A DNA stretch of 64,000 bases from NCBI GenBank assembly GCA_965116935.1, contig OZ220737.1, positions 5,332,001 through 5,396,000 of the forward strand, written 5' to 3'. Numbering within the stretch: position 1 is the stretch's first letter; each line of letters opens with the position of its first letter. The position numbers and the translations under genes were made by a program. The notes under the pieces were generated by a model. That model searched no databases, was not told the origin of the DNA, and worked only from the letters and a program-made list of their open reading frames with translations. Shown here in pieces: positions 25,768-33,982 of this stretch. This DNA comes from VXYL01 sp965116935. GTDB taxonomy: Bacteria > Pseudomonadota > Gammaproteobacteria > Pseudomonadales > Azotimanducaceae.

Positions 25768-28497
25768 GTGGTCGTCGGCCCGCGCTTGCGCCGGCTGCTG
25801 CTCGCTGTGCTGGCCCTGTTCGCGCTGCTGGCGGTGAACTCCGCCTATCTCGGCGCGGTGAGCTTCCTGCAATGGCTGCAAGGCACTGCGCTCGAAGACC
25901 GCCTCTACCAGTTCATGTTTCTCGGCCACCTGGTGCTGGGCATTGTCATCATCGCGCCGGTGCTCGTGTACGGCTTCCTGCACCTGCGCCGCGCCTGGCC
26001 GCATCCGAACCGGCTCGCCGTGCGTCTAGGGTTGACGTTGCTCGGCACCGCAATCGTGCTCTTGGCAACGGGGTTGCTGCTGACTCGCGGGATGCCGCTG
26101 ATCGAGGTGCAGGACCCGTTCGGGCGCTCGATCGCCTACTGGCTGCATGTCGCCACGCCAGTCCTGGTGGCTTGGCTGTTCGTCATGCACCGGCTTGCGG
26201 GCAGCCCCATTCGCTGGGCTGCCGGCGGCGGCATCGCGGCATTCGGCGTCGCCGCCGGCATCGCCGGAGCTTGGCTCACCGGCCCCGACGAAACGCCTGC
26301 CGACGAGCCCGCGGACTTCCATCCGGCGCTCTCGCGCACGGCCGACGGCCATTACATTCCCGCCGAATCGCTGATGCAGGACGACTACTGCGCCGGTTGC
26401 CACGCCGACGCTCATGCCGGCTGGCAACACAGCGCCCACCGCTTCGCCTCGTTCAACAATCCGGCCTATCGCTTTTCGGTGCTGAACACGCGGGCGGTGC
26501 TGCTCGAACGAGACGGCAACGTCCACGCGGCGCGGTTCTGCGCCGGCTGCCACGACCCCGCGCCGCTATTCAGTGGCCGGTTCGACGATCCGGACTTCGA
26601 CCACGAGGGCGACCCCTCCGCTTCCGCCGGCATCACCTGCATCGCCTGCCACGCCATCGAAAGCGTGGACGAGCCGTTGCGCGGCAATGCCGACTACACC
26701 ATCGCGGCACCGGAACACTACCCGTTCGCGTTCAGCAGCCAGCCGGTGCTGGCATGGCTAAACGGCGTGCTCATCAAGGCCAACCCAGACTTCCACAAGC
26801 GCACGTTCTTGAAGCCCATGCACCGGAGCCCGGAGTTCTGCGGCACCTGCCACAAGGTTCACATCCCCGAGGAACTCAACGACTACCGCTGGCTGCGCGG
26901 GCAGAACCACTACGACTCGTTCCTGCTGAGCGGGGTCTCCGGCCATGGCGTGACCAGCTTCAACTACCCCGACAAGGCGCAGATCAACTGCAACGGCTGC
27001 CACATGCCCCTCATCGAATCCACCGACTTCGCGGCCCGCGACAACGACGAATCCGGTCGCCTCACCGTCCACGGCCACGGCTTCCCGGCTGCCAATACTG
27101 CGCTGCCGACACTGCTCGACATGCCAGCGCATGTCAACGAAGCACATCGACAGATTCTCGAGGGTTCGCTGCGGGTGGACCTGTTCGCGCTTCGGCAAGG
27201 CGAAGGCATCGACGCGCCGGCGACTGCGCCGCTACGCCCCGATGTGCCGGCGCTGAAGCCCGGTGCCACCTATGTCGTCGACGCGGTGCTGCGAACACTC
27301 ACCTTGGGCCACCACTTCACCCAAGGCACCGCCGACTCCAACGAAGTGTGGCTCGAAGTCGTGGCCACGAGCGGCGACCGCCTGCTCGGCCACAGCGGTG
27401 CCCGCGACGAACAGGGGGCCGTCGATCCTTGGAGCCACTTCGTCAACTCCTATGTGCTGGACCGCGACGGCGGGCGCATCGATCAGCGCAATGTCGAAGA
27501 CATCTTCACGCCGCTCTACAACCACCAGATTCCCCCTGGCAGCGCGGCCGTGGTGCATTACCGGCTGACGCTGCCGGAAGACATCACGGAGCCAGTCACA
27601 ATCACGGCGCGCTTGCACTACCGCAAGTTCGACACGACGTATCTAGCCGCCTTCCAAGGCGACGAGTTCGTTCGCAACGACTTGCCGATCGTGACGATCG
27701 CGACCGATGAGGTCGTGTTCCCCATCGCTGGTGGCGACGCAATGCCACAAGCCGCGCCCGAGACGCCAACTTGGGTGCGCTGGAACGATTACGGCATTGG
27801 TCTGCTGGCGAAACCGGACCGAGGCGCCCTGCGACAGGCGGAGTCCGCATTCCGCTCCGTGACTGACGAGGGCCGCCCGGAAGGCGCACTCAATGTCGCC
27901 CGCGTGCTGCTGCGCGAGGGACGCCTGGACGAAGCGGCCCAGTCCCTGCGCGACGCCGCTGCGGCTGGCGCACATCCGTGGTCGGTGGCTTGGTTCAGTG
28001 GCTTGGTGGACCTGCAAAACGGCCAGTTCGATGCCGCAATAGCGACGCTCGCGGGTCTTGCCGAGACACGCTTCGCCGAGGCAAGGGCGCGCGGCTTCGA
28101 CTTCTCGCTCGATTACCGCCTGCAAAACACCCTCGGCCGCGCACTGTTCGAGCGCGCGAAGCTAGCCCGGCCCGGCGGCGATCAGCTTGAGTGGCTGCGA
28201 CGAGCCGAAGTACGTCATCAACGCGCCCTGGCCATCGACTCCGAGAACGTTGCGGCACACCACGGCCTGGCGCAGGTGTATGCACGCTTGGGAGACTCCG
28301 ACGCCGCAAACGAGCATCGCGCCCTGCACGCCAAGTACCGCAGCGACGACAACGCCCGCGACAGCGCGGTCAGCGCAGCCAGACGACGTGATCCGGCCGC
28401 CAATCACGCCGCCGAAGCCGTTACCGTCTATGACCTGACGGCCCCACCGTCCAGCCACGTCGCCTACGCGCCACCCTTGCGGGAAGCCCAGCGATGA
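25768..28497 (+). CDS. membrane-anchored pentaheme cytochrome c with C-terminal TPR
   Basis: A 909-residue protein. Residues 8-170 hold about five hydrophobic segments. Five CxxCH heme-binding motifs follow at Cys208, Cys258, Cys291, Cys358 and Cys408, in a layout like the cytochrome c552/c554 group of multiheme proteins. A beta-rich domain comes next, then TPR helices at about 690-860 (EGALNVARVLLREGRLDEAAQSLRDAA). The membrane segments could take electrons from quinol, though no heme b ligand pair is obvious. Start is GTG 25768. It is the middle gene of the trio at 22387-30424. Reaction unknown; an electron carrier or oxidoreductase acting with the two propeller proteins is inferred. Confidence 0.75.
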   Translation: MVVGPRLRRLLLAVLALFALLAVNSAYLGAVSFLQWLQGTALEDRLYQFMFLGHLVLGIVIIAPVLVYGFLHLRRAWPHPNRLAVRLGLTLLGTAIVLLATGLLLTRGMPLIEVQDPFGRSIAYWLHVATPVLVAWLFVMHRLAGSPIRWAAGGGIAAFGVAAGIAGAWLTGPDETPADEPADFHPALSRTADGHYIPAESLMQDDYCAGCHADAHAGWQHSAHRFASFNNPAYRFSVLNTRAVLLERDGNVHAARFCAGCHDPAPLFSGRFDDPDFDHEGDPSASAGITCIACHAIESVDEPLRGNADYTIAAPEHYPFAFSSQPVLAWLNGVLIKANPDFHKRTFLKPMHRSPEFCGTCHKVHIPEELNDYRWLRGQNHYDSFLLSGVSGHGVTSFNYPDKAQINCNGCHMPLIESTDFAARDNDESGRLTVHGHGFPAANTALPTLLDMPAHVNEAHRQILEGSLRVDLFALRQGEGIDAPATAPLRPDVPALKPGATYVVDAVLRTLTLGHHFTQGTADSNEVWLEVVATSGDRLLGHSGARDEQGAVDPWSHFVNSYVLDRDGGRIDQRNVEDIFTPLYNHQIPPGSAAVVHYRLTLPEDITEPVTITARLHYRKFDTTYLAAFQGDEFVRNDLPIVTIATDEVVFPIAGGDAMPQAAPETPTWVRWNDYGIGLLAKPDRGALRQAESAFRSVTDEGRPEGALNVARVLLREGRLDEAAQSLRDAAAAGAHPWSVAWFSGLVDLQNGQFDAAIATLAGLAETRFAEARARGFDFSLDYRLQNTLGRALFERAKLARPGGDQLEWLRRAEVRHQRALAIDSENVAAHHGLAQVYARLGDSDAANEHRALHAKYRSDDNARDSAVSAARRRDPAANHAAEAVTVYDLTAPPSSHVAYAPPLREAQR

Positions 28498-28543
28498 CCT
28501 TCTCCTTGTGCTCGGACGAGACCTTGGAGCGAGGGCCCCTCGC

Positions 28544-28562
28544 GGAGGGCGGGACGCCCTCC
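28544..28562. repeat. GGAGGGCG-GGA-CGCCCTCC palindrome
   Basis: A perfect 8-bp stem with a 3-base loop in the short gap before the CRTAC1-type gene. The following CCTCCAA also follows the palindrome at 49909-49929, which suggests a small repeat family. Confidence 0.45.
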
Positions 28563-28621
28563 CTCCAATCGCCTTTCACTCACACGAATGCACCGGAGCT
28601 GAAATTTCGGAGCGCTCCGAG

Positions 28622-30424
28622 GTGAGCGACGTTGCCGGCGAGGCGCGCATTCGGCGCGCACTGAAGCTGTCGCTCAGCGTGGCCGCGGGTTTGGCACTTG
28701 TGACGGTTGTCGCGGTCCTGCTGCTGCGCCGGGAAGAAGCAACCCAAGTCTCACCGGATGCCGTGCAGGCGGGACCACAAGTGCCCACGGCGCCAGCGGT
28801 TGCCACGCCGTCCATTCCGTTTACAGACGTCACTGCCGAAGCCGGCATCGACTTCGTGCATCGCACCGGCGCCTATGGCGAACGCCTGCTGCCGGAGACC
28901 ATGGGCGGCGGCGTGGCCTTTTTCGACTACGACAACGACGGCCACCCGGACCTCCTGTTCGTCAACTCGATGGACTGGCCCTGGCAACCGCAGCCCGAGC
29001 GCCCCGCCACCTCGAGCCTGTACCGAAACCTGGGCGACGGCACCTTCGCCGACGTGAGTGCGGCAACAGGCATGGACATCATCTTCTACGGCATGGGCGT
29101 GGCCGCGGGTGACTACGACGGCGACGGCTTCGTCGATGTGTTCGTCGCCGGCGTCGGCGAGAACCGCCTCTATCGAAACATCAGCGGCGAACGATTCGAG
29201 GACGTGACGAACAGCGCGGGCGTCGCCAGCGACGGCGAGACCTGGAGCACCAGCGCCGCCTTCCTCGACTATGACCGGGACGGCGACCTCGACCTCTTCG
29301 TCTGCAACTATGTCGGCTGGTCGCCGGAAGTGGACCGCGAGGTCGACTTCCGGCTAACGGGCATCGGCCGCGCCTATGGCCCACCCACGGACTTTCCCGG
29401 CACCGACTCTTGGCTCTACCGCAACGATGGCAACACCTTCACCGAGATTTCCACCGAAGCGGGCATCAAGGTCGCCAATCCCGCCACCGGCGCGCCGGTG
29501 GGCAAGGCCCTGGCCGTGCGCCCCCTCGACATCAACGACGACGGCTGGCTGGACCTCGCCGTCGCCAACGACACCACCCGCAACTTCCTCTTCGTGAACC
29601 AGCACGGCGAAGGATTCCGCGAGGCCGGCATCGAACTCGGGGCAGCCTTCGACGCCGCCGGCCTCGCCACCGGCGCCATGGGAATCGATGCCGCGCAGCG
29701 AGACGACGGGCTCACACTCGCCATCGGCAACTTCGCCAATGAAATGTCGTCGTTCTACGTCCTGCGCCCGGGCGAAGGCATCTTCAGCGACGACGCCATC
29801 GTCGCCGGAGTCGGCCCCGCAAGCCGCCGGGCACTCACCTTCGGCCTGCTCTTCCTCGACGCCGACCTCGATGGCCGCACCGACCTCATCGCCGCCAACG
29901 GCCACGTAGAACCAGAAATCAACCGCGTCCAGGCGAGCCAGAACTACCCCCAACCGGCCCAGCTATTCTGGAACTGCGGCACCGACTGCCCGCGTCGATT
30001 CATCCCGCTCACGGACATCGGCGCTCTCGCCAGCCCACGCATTGGCCGTGGCCTTGCCTATGCAGACATCGACGGCGATGGCGACCTGGACCTCGCCCTC
30101 ACCCAAACCGGCGGCAAGGCGGCCCTGCTCCGCAACGACCAAGACACCGGCAACGCCTGGATTCGCATAGCCCTCGAGGCCCCACCCCCCAACGCCCAAG
30201 CCATCGGCGCAACCGTCACGGTCGCAGCCGCCGGCACGCAGCAAGTGCGCACCGTCATGCCAGCACGCAGCTACCTCAGCAGCGTCGAGGCCACCCTCAC
30301 CTTCGGCCTCGGCACCGCCACCGCCGCGGAGATCACGGTTCAGTGGCCGAACGGAACATCGGAAACCTGGCACGACCTAGCGACCGACAGCGCACATACT
30401 TTGCGGCAGGGAAGCACGCTGTAG
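28622..30424 (+). CDS. CRTAC1/UnbV family FG-GAP propeller protein
   Basis: A 600-residue protein if GTG 28622 is the start; a basic stretch and one membrane segment (SLSVAAGLALVTVVAVLLL) follow, so it is exported or anchored. The propeller carries six calcium loops: DYDNDGHPDL, DYDGDGFVDV, DYDRDGDLDL, DINDDGWLDL, DADLDGRTDL and DIDGDGDLDL. The C-terminus is a textbook ASPIC/UnbV module (IGATVTV ... TFGLG ... ITVQWPNG). The frame is open back to 28508, but that stretch contains the intergenic palindrome. It is the last gene of the trio. UnbV proteins are linked to export or assembly of secreted factors in some bacteria; the role here is unknown. Confidence 0.8.
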   Translation: MSDVAGEARIRRALKLSLSVAAGLALVTVVAVLLLRREEATQVSPDAVQAGPQVPTAPAVATPSIPFTDVTAEAGIDFVHRTGAYGERLLPETMGGGVAFFDYDNDGHPDLLFVNSMDWPWQPQPERPATSSLYRNLGDGTFADVSAATGMDIIFYGMGVAAGDYDGDGFVDVFVAGVGENRLYRNISGERFEDVTNSAGVASDGETWSTSAAFLDYDRDGDLDLFVCNYVGWSPEVDREVDFRLTGIGRAYGPPTDFPGTDSWLYRNDGNTFTEISTEAGIKVANPATGAPVGKALAVRPLDINDDGWLDLAVANDTTRNFLFVNQHGEGFREAGIELGAAFDAAGLATGAMGIDAAQRDDGLTLAIGNFANEMSSFYVLRPGEGIFSDDAIVAGVGPASRRALTFGLLFLDADLDGRTDLIAANGHVEPEINRVQASQNYPQPAQLFWNCGTDCPRRFIPLTDIGALASPRIGRGLAYADIDGDGDLDLALTQTGGKAALLRNDQDTGNAWIRIALEAPPPNAQAIGATVTVAAAGTQQVRTVMPARSYLSSVEATLTFGLGTATAAEITVQWPNGTSETWHDLATDSAHTLRQGSTL

Positions 30425-30485
30425 CACCACAGGCCTGACCGCTTGACGGCGATATCACCTCCACAGCCGGCCGACTCCATCGACT

Positions 30486-31436
30486 TCAAAACGGCTTCGC
30501 GAAAGCCCTGGTCGGACCGCTACGCAATGCACGGCTACGCCGACTCGGTTCGAATAAGGCCTTCGAGATTTCACCAACGTTGTGGCGGAACATGTCGAGA
30601 TAGGTCGGTGCTGGGCCGGTGGGGCCCGATAGCGAGTCGGAGTAGAGCGTGCCGCCGATGACGGCGCCGGCTTCGCGGGCGAGTTGCTCCACTAGGCGCG
30701 GATCCGTGATGTTCTCGACGAAGATCGCCTGGATGCCCTCATCGCGCATCTGGCGGATCAGCGCCGCCACTTCACCTGCCGAAGGCTCGCTCTCGGTGCT
30801 GAGACCCACCGGGGCATGGAAGTCTATGCCGTAGGCGCGGCCAAAATACTGGAACGCATCGTGCGAGGTGATCACCTTGCGCCGGTCTGCAGGGAGGGCC
30901 TCGAGCCGGCCGCGGATATCCCGATCCAGCGCTGCCAGTTGGCGGTCATATGCCTCGGCGCGGCGACGGTAGTCATCCGCGTGAGGCGGGTCCGCCGCAA
31001 CCAGTTCACGAGCGATGTTGGCAACACCAAGGCGTCCGTTGGCGAGATCCTGCCAGGCATGAGGATCGGGTCGGTCTGGCTCTGCCGTCAGCGGCGCAAT
31101 TCCTGCGCTGGCGACAACGACCCGCCCCTTGTAGCCGGACACCTTGACGAGCCGGTCGATCCAGCCTTCGAAACCAAGCCCGTTGACCACCACGACGTCC
31201 GCCTGGGCCAGCGCGCGCGCGTCGGCTGGGGTCGGTTCGTAAACGTGGGCATCAGCGTCCGGACCGACCAACGTGGTCAGCGCGACGTGCTCGCAGCCGA
31301 CGTTTTTGACCATGTCTCCGAGAATCGTGAAGGTGGTGACGACTTTGAGCTTGTCGGCCGCCCAGGGCTGATGTGTGGTGGCCGCGGCGAGTGCCGCAGC
31401 CGCAGTGAACCACGAGCGGCGTGACAGGCGATACAT
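30486..31436 (-). CDS. znuA: zinc (or manganese) ABC transporter substrate-binding protein
   Basis: A 316-residue cluster A-I periplasmic metal-binding protein. A signal peptide with a twin-arginine-like start (SRRSWFTAAAALAAA) ends near PWAA. Candidate metal ligands are the histidines in DAHVYEPTP, DPHAWQDLANG and the HDAFQYFGRAYG region, plus an acidic ligand in ENITDPRL. There is no long His-rich loop. The neighbouring Zur-type regulator and COG0523 protein point to zinc. It is separated by 18 bases from znuB and is the last gene of the zur operon. Confidence 0.85.
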   Translation of the reverse strand: MYRLSRRSWFTAAAALAAATTHQPWAADKLKVVTTFTILGDMVKNVGCEHVALTTLVGPDADAHVYEPTPADARALAQADVVVVNGLGFEGWIDRLVKVSGYKGRVVVASAGIAPLTAEPDRPDPHAWQDLANGRLGVANIARELVAADPPHADDYRRRAEAYDRQLAALDRDIRGRLEALPADRRKVITSHDAFQYFGRAYGIDFHAPVGLSTESEPSAGEVAALIRQMRDEGIQAIFVENITDPRLVEQLAREAGAVIGGTLYSDSLSGPTGPAPTYLDMFRHNVGEISKALFEPSRRSRALRSGPTRAFAKPF

Positions 31437-31454
31437 GACCGCTTTCCCTGCCGC

Positions 31455-32327
31455 TCAAGCCGCAAGATGGCGGCGCGGAATCGAGCGCGCCAACGAGCTG
31501 CCACGCGGACCCACGACGAGCGAGACAATGTAGAAGCCGCCCGCGACCAGGATGATGGCCGGTCCGGAGGGAAGGTCTGCGTGGTAGGAGAGCAGGAGCC
31601 CCGCATAGCCGGACACGAACGCGATCACGCTGCTCATCGCCGCAAGTGTCGCCACCTCCCCCGCCCAGAATCGCGCAGTCACGGCCGGAAGCATCATCAA
31701 TCCCACTGCCATCAGCGTGCCGAGCGCATGGAATCCGGCCACAAGGTTCATCACGACCAACGCCAGAAACACGAAGTGGACGACTGCGCCTGGTGCACCC
31801 ACCGCGCGCAGGAAGCCGGGGTCGAAGCACTCGACAATCAGCGCCCGGCCGACTATGGCCAAAGTGAAAAGGGTCAGCGTCGCTATGGAGAGGACGAGAA
31901 GCAGCGACGCATCGTCGACCGCGAGAATGGTGCCAAAGAGGACATGCATGAGATCGACGTTGTTCCCGTGCGTGGAGACGATGAGCACCCCAAGCGCCAG
32001 CGAGATGAGATAGAAGGCGGCAAAGCTGGCATCCTCGCGCTGAGGCGTCACCCGTGCGACGAATCCGGACAGGATCGCCACGACGAGGCCGGCGACGAAG
32101 CCGCCGACGCTCATGACCACGAGCGACAGTCCGGCGATCATGAAGCCAACGGCGGCGCCCGGCAGCACGGCATGGCTCAAGGCATCGCCGACGAGGCTCA
32201 TGCGACGCAAGACAAGCAGCACGCCCACAGGAGCACCGCCGACGCTAAGCGCGAGGCAGGCCACCAAGGCCCGCCGCATGAACCCGAACTCCACGAATGG
32301 CTCGATCAGCACGGCGTACACGCCCAT
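31455..32327 (-). CDS. znuB: zinc ABC transporter permease
   Basis: A 290-residue ABC-3 family permease with about eight hydrophobic segments. The LRRMSLVGDALSHAVLPGAAVGF block is the family hallmark, and HALGTLMAVGLMMLPAVTAR near the C-terminus contacts the ATPase. Its ATG at 32327 overlaps the TGA of the ATPase frame (TGATG), so translation is normally coupled to that of the ATPase; the premature stop in the ATPase may lower its expression. Confidence 0.9.
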   Translation of the reverse strand: MGVYAVLIEPFVEFGFMRRALVACLALSVGGAPVGVLLVLRRMSLVGDALSHAVLPGAAVGFMIAGLSLVVMSVGGFVAGLVVAILSGFVARVTPQREDASFAAFYLISLALGVLIVSTHGNNVDLMHVLFGTILAVDDASLLLVLSIATLTLFTLAIVGRALIVECFDPGFLRAVGAPGAVVHFVFLALVVMNLVAGFHALGTLMAVGLMMLPAVTARFWAGEVATLAAMSSVIAFVSGYAGLLLSYHADLPSGPAIILVAGGFYIVSLVVGPRGSSLARSIPRRHLAA

Positions 32328-33070
32328 CAAGCAACGCCTCGGCGGCAGACCTCGGCACGGTCGTCCCACCCCTCAGCCATCTGCCGCGCCTGAGAGAGAT
32401 GCTCTGCCCGCAGCACCTCGGCAGTCGCACCCCAGGCAACCGGCTCCCTCGCCATCACCAAGGTTTCGGGGAAACACTCACGTACCTGGTCCAGGTCATG
32501 CAGCACGGTGACAACCGTTCGTCCTTCGCCATGCTACGCCACTACCACCCGAAGCAGGTCGGCCGAAGTCTTGGCGTCGATGGCTGTGAAGGGCTCGTCG
32601 AGCAGGATGACAGGGCAGTTCTGCACCAACATGCGGGCGAACAACACCCGTTGAAACTGCCCCGCTGACAGGGACGCAATGGGCCGTCGACCGAAATCAT
32701 CAAGACCGACCGCCAGCAGGGCCTCGGCGGCTTGCCGGCGCTGCGCACGCGTGACAGGTCGGAAGAGGCCAATCGATCGCCAATGACCCAGCAAGACCGT
32801 ATCCATCACCGAGATCGGGAAACTGCGATCGATCTGGGCCTCTTGGGGCAAATAGGCGATGTCGCACTGGCGCAGCCCGTTGCGTTCCAAGCGCCCATCA
32901 AGAGGCGCCATGCGTCCAACAAGCCCCTTGAGCAACGTGCTCTTGCCCGATCCATTGGGGCCGACCACAGCCGTCATCGAACCAGCCCGGAAGCTGCCGG
33001 TCAGGTGATGCACCGCCGGATGGCGGTCGTAGCCTAGGGTGACGTCATGGAGAGAAAAGGCAGCCGTCAT
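32327..33070 (-). pseudogene. znuC: zinc ABC transporter ATPase, interrupted by in-frame TAG
   Basis: The frame starting at ATG 33070 has Walker A GPNGSGKST, signature LSAGQFQR and Walker B VILLDEPF, then meets a TAG at 32534-32536 (codon 179). The same frame continues past the TAG with HGEGRTVVTVLHDLDQV, the H-loop segment of the family, and ends with a TGA overlapping znuB, 247 codons in all. Family members have a Trp where the TAG lies, so a single TGG to TAG change explains it. The 178-residue product would lack the H-loop and should not hydrolyse ATP. Options are real inactivation, a sequencing error, or amber suppression. Confidence 0.8.
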
Positions 33071-33228
33071 GGCAACCCTCCCATGGCCCAGGCGGCGGCA
33101 ACCCACAGGAGGGTTGCGAGGGGCACGGCCCAAGCAAGCTGAACGACCACGCCGCTGCCTAGCGGCGAGACGGCGCGCCCGAACCGAGCGCCTTCGGCGG
33201 TGCCGTCAACTCCGGTTGGCCTACGCAT
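33067..33228 (-). CDS. 53-residue membrane protein inside the zur-znu operon
   Basis: A small frame starting MRRPTGVDGTAEG and containing one hydrophobic span (VQLAWAVPLATLLWVAAAWAM). Its ATG overlaps the end of zur, and its TGA overlaps the ATG of znuC (ATGA). The double overlap in a tight operon is the main argument that it is real. I do not recognise a family. It could be a transporter accessory subunit or only a coupling peptide. Confidence 0.5.
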   Translation of the reverse strand: MRRPTGVDGTAEGARFGRAVSPLGSGVVVQLAWAVPLATLLWVAAAWAMGGLP

Positions 33229-33769
33229 GAGCAGGCGCATTCGCCACCCTGGTCTCCGGCTCGAGCACGACATCCCGCGAGGCGCAAGTCGGGCAGGCAC
33301 CCTCCACCTCCACCACCCGTCGCGTCATTCGGTACCCCAAGGCCACGGCATCCTCGGCGAGCACCTCAAGGACCCGCGGATCTTCGAGTTCGGTCGACGC
33401 CCCGCAAACGTTGCAGATGAAGAAAAGACCATCGTGCTGGCGCTCAGGATGCATGCGGGGAACGTACGCGTTGCGACTTTCGATCTTCGAGACGAATCGC
33501 TCTGCCATCAAGAACTCAAGCGCTCGGTACACGGTGGTGGGGCCGACCCGACGCGAGTGCCTAAGCTCCAGCGCCTCGATCAGGGCGTAAGCGCCTGTCG
33601 GTCGCCCTCTTTCCCAGAGCAGCTCCAAAACCTCCCGCCTGAGCGGCGTTAGCTTGGTCCCCCGCACCGCGCAAAGGGACATCGCCAGTGCAACCCGTTC
33701 GGCCGGCGCATGCGGCCCGCGGCAGTTGGGATCGGTGCAGGGATGGGGTTGGGTCGGGGGGAGTTCCAT
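33221..33769 (-). CDS. zur: Fur family zinc-responsive repressor
   Basis: A 182-residue Fur-fold regulator. The winged helix contains RVGPTTVYRALEFL, followed by the dimer domain with two CxxC zinc sites (ICNVCG and CPTC) and the His-rich stretch RMHPERQHDG. An extra N-terminal segment with Cys and His (HPCTDPNCRGPH) precedes the DNA-binding domain. Linkage to znu genes and the COG0523 gene identifies it as Zur rather than Fur. Start ATG 33769 was chosen by homology; the open frame runs on to 33919. Confidence 0.88.
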   Translation of the reverse strand: MELPPTQPHPCTDPNCRGPHAPAERVALAMSLCAVRGTKLTPLRREVLELLWERGRPTGAYALIEALELRHSRRVGPTTVYRALEFLMAERFVSKIESRNAYVPRMHPERQHDGLFFICNVCGASTELEDPRVLEVLAEDAVALGYRMTRRVVEVEGACPTCASRDVVLEPETRVANAPAHA

Positions 33770-33802
33770 GACATGGATCTCTATTGCCGCTTGACTTCGA
33801 TA

Positions 33803-33817
33803 CGTTATAACATCACG
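33803..33817. promoter_or_regulatory. candidate Zur operator
   Basis: CGTTATAACATCACG, centred on the exact palindrome GTTATAAC (33804-33811), lies in the gap between the divergent zur and COG0523 genes. It is AT-rich in an otherwise GC-rich region and resembles gammaproteobacterial Zur sites with GTTAT half-sites. Confidence 0.5.
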
Positions 33818-33898
33818 TTCATCGATGGCAACGAAGCCACCGGTCTCGCCGAAGTAATGTGGCCCCAGGAGGGAGCTTGACGTGGACGCCAAGGCGTT

Positions 33899-33969
33899 GC
33901 TGCGAGCGAACGCGAGCACGAAGGCCTGCAGTTCGCGTTAGCGAACTGTGACGCGCCGTTCAGGGCGCA
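33899..33969 (+). repeat. two-hairpin palindromic repeat, copy B
   Basis: It begins GCTGCGAGCGAACGCGAGC, then carries hairpins CAGTTCGC-GTTA-GCGAACTG and a GCGCC-GTTCA-GGCGC stem. Both match copy A at 10541-10608. It lies only 13 bases before the COG0523 start codon, so it is part of that mRNA leader if transcription begins at the Zur site. Confidence 0.7.
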
Positions 33970-33982
33970 TTAGGAGAACCAG

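Noticed and set aside
31467..32393. 308-residue plus-strand open frame
   Set aside because: Shadow of the znuB permease; rich in His, Gln and Arg as expected from the complement of hydrophobic codons.
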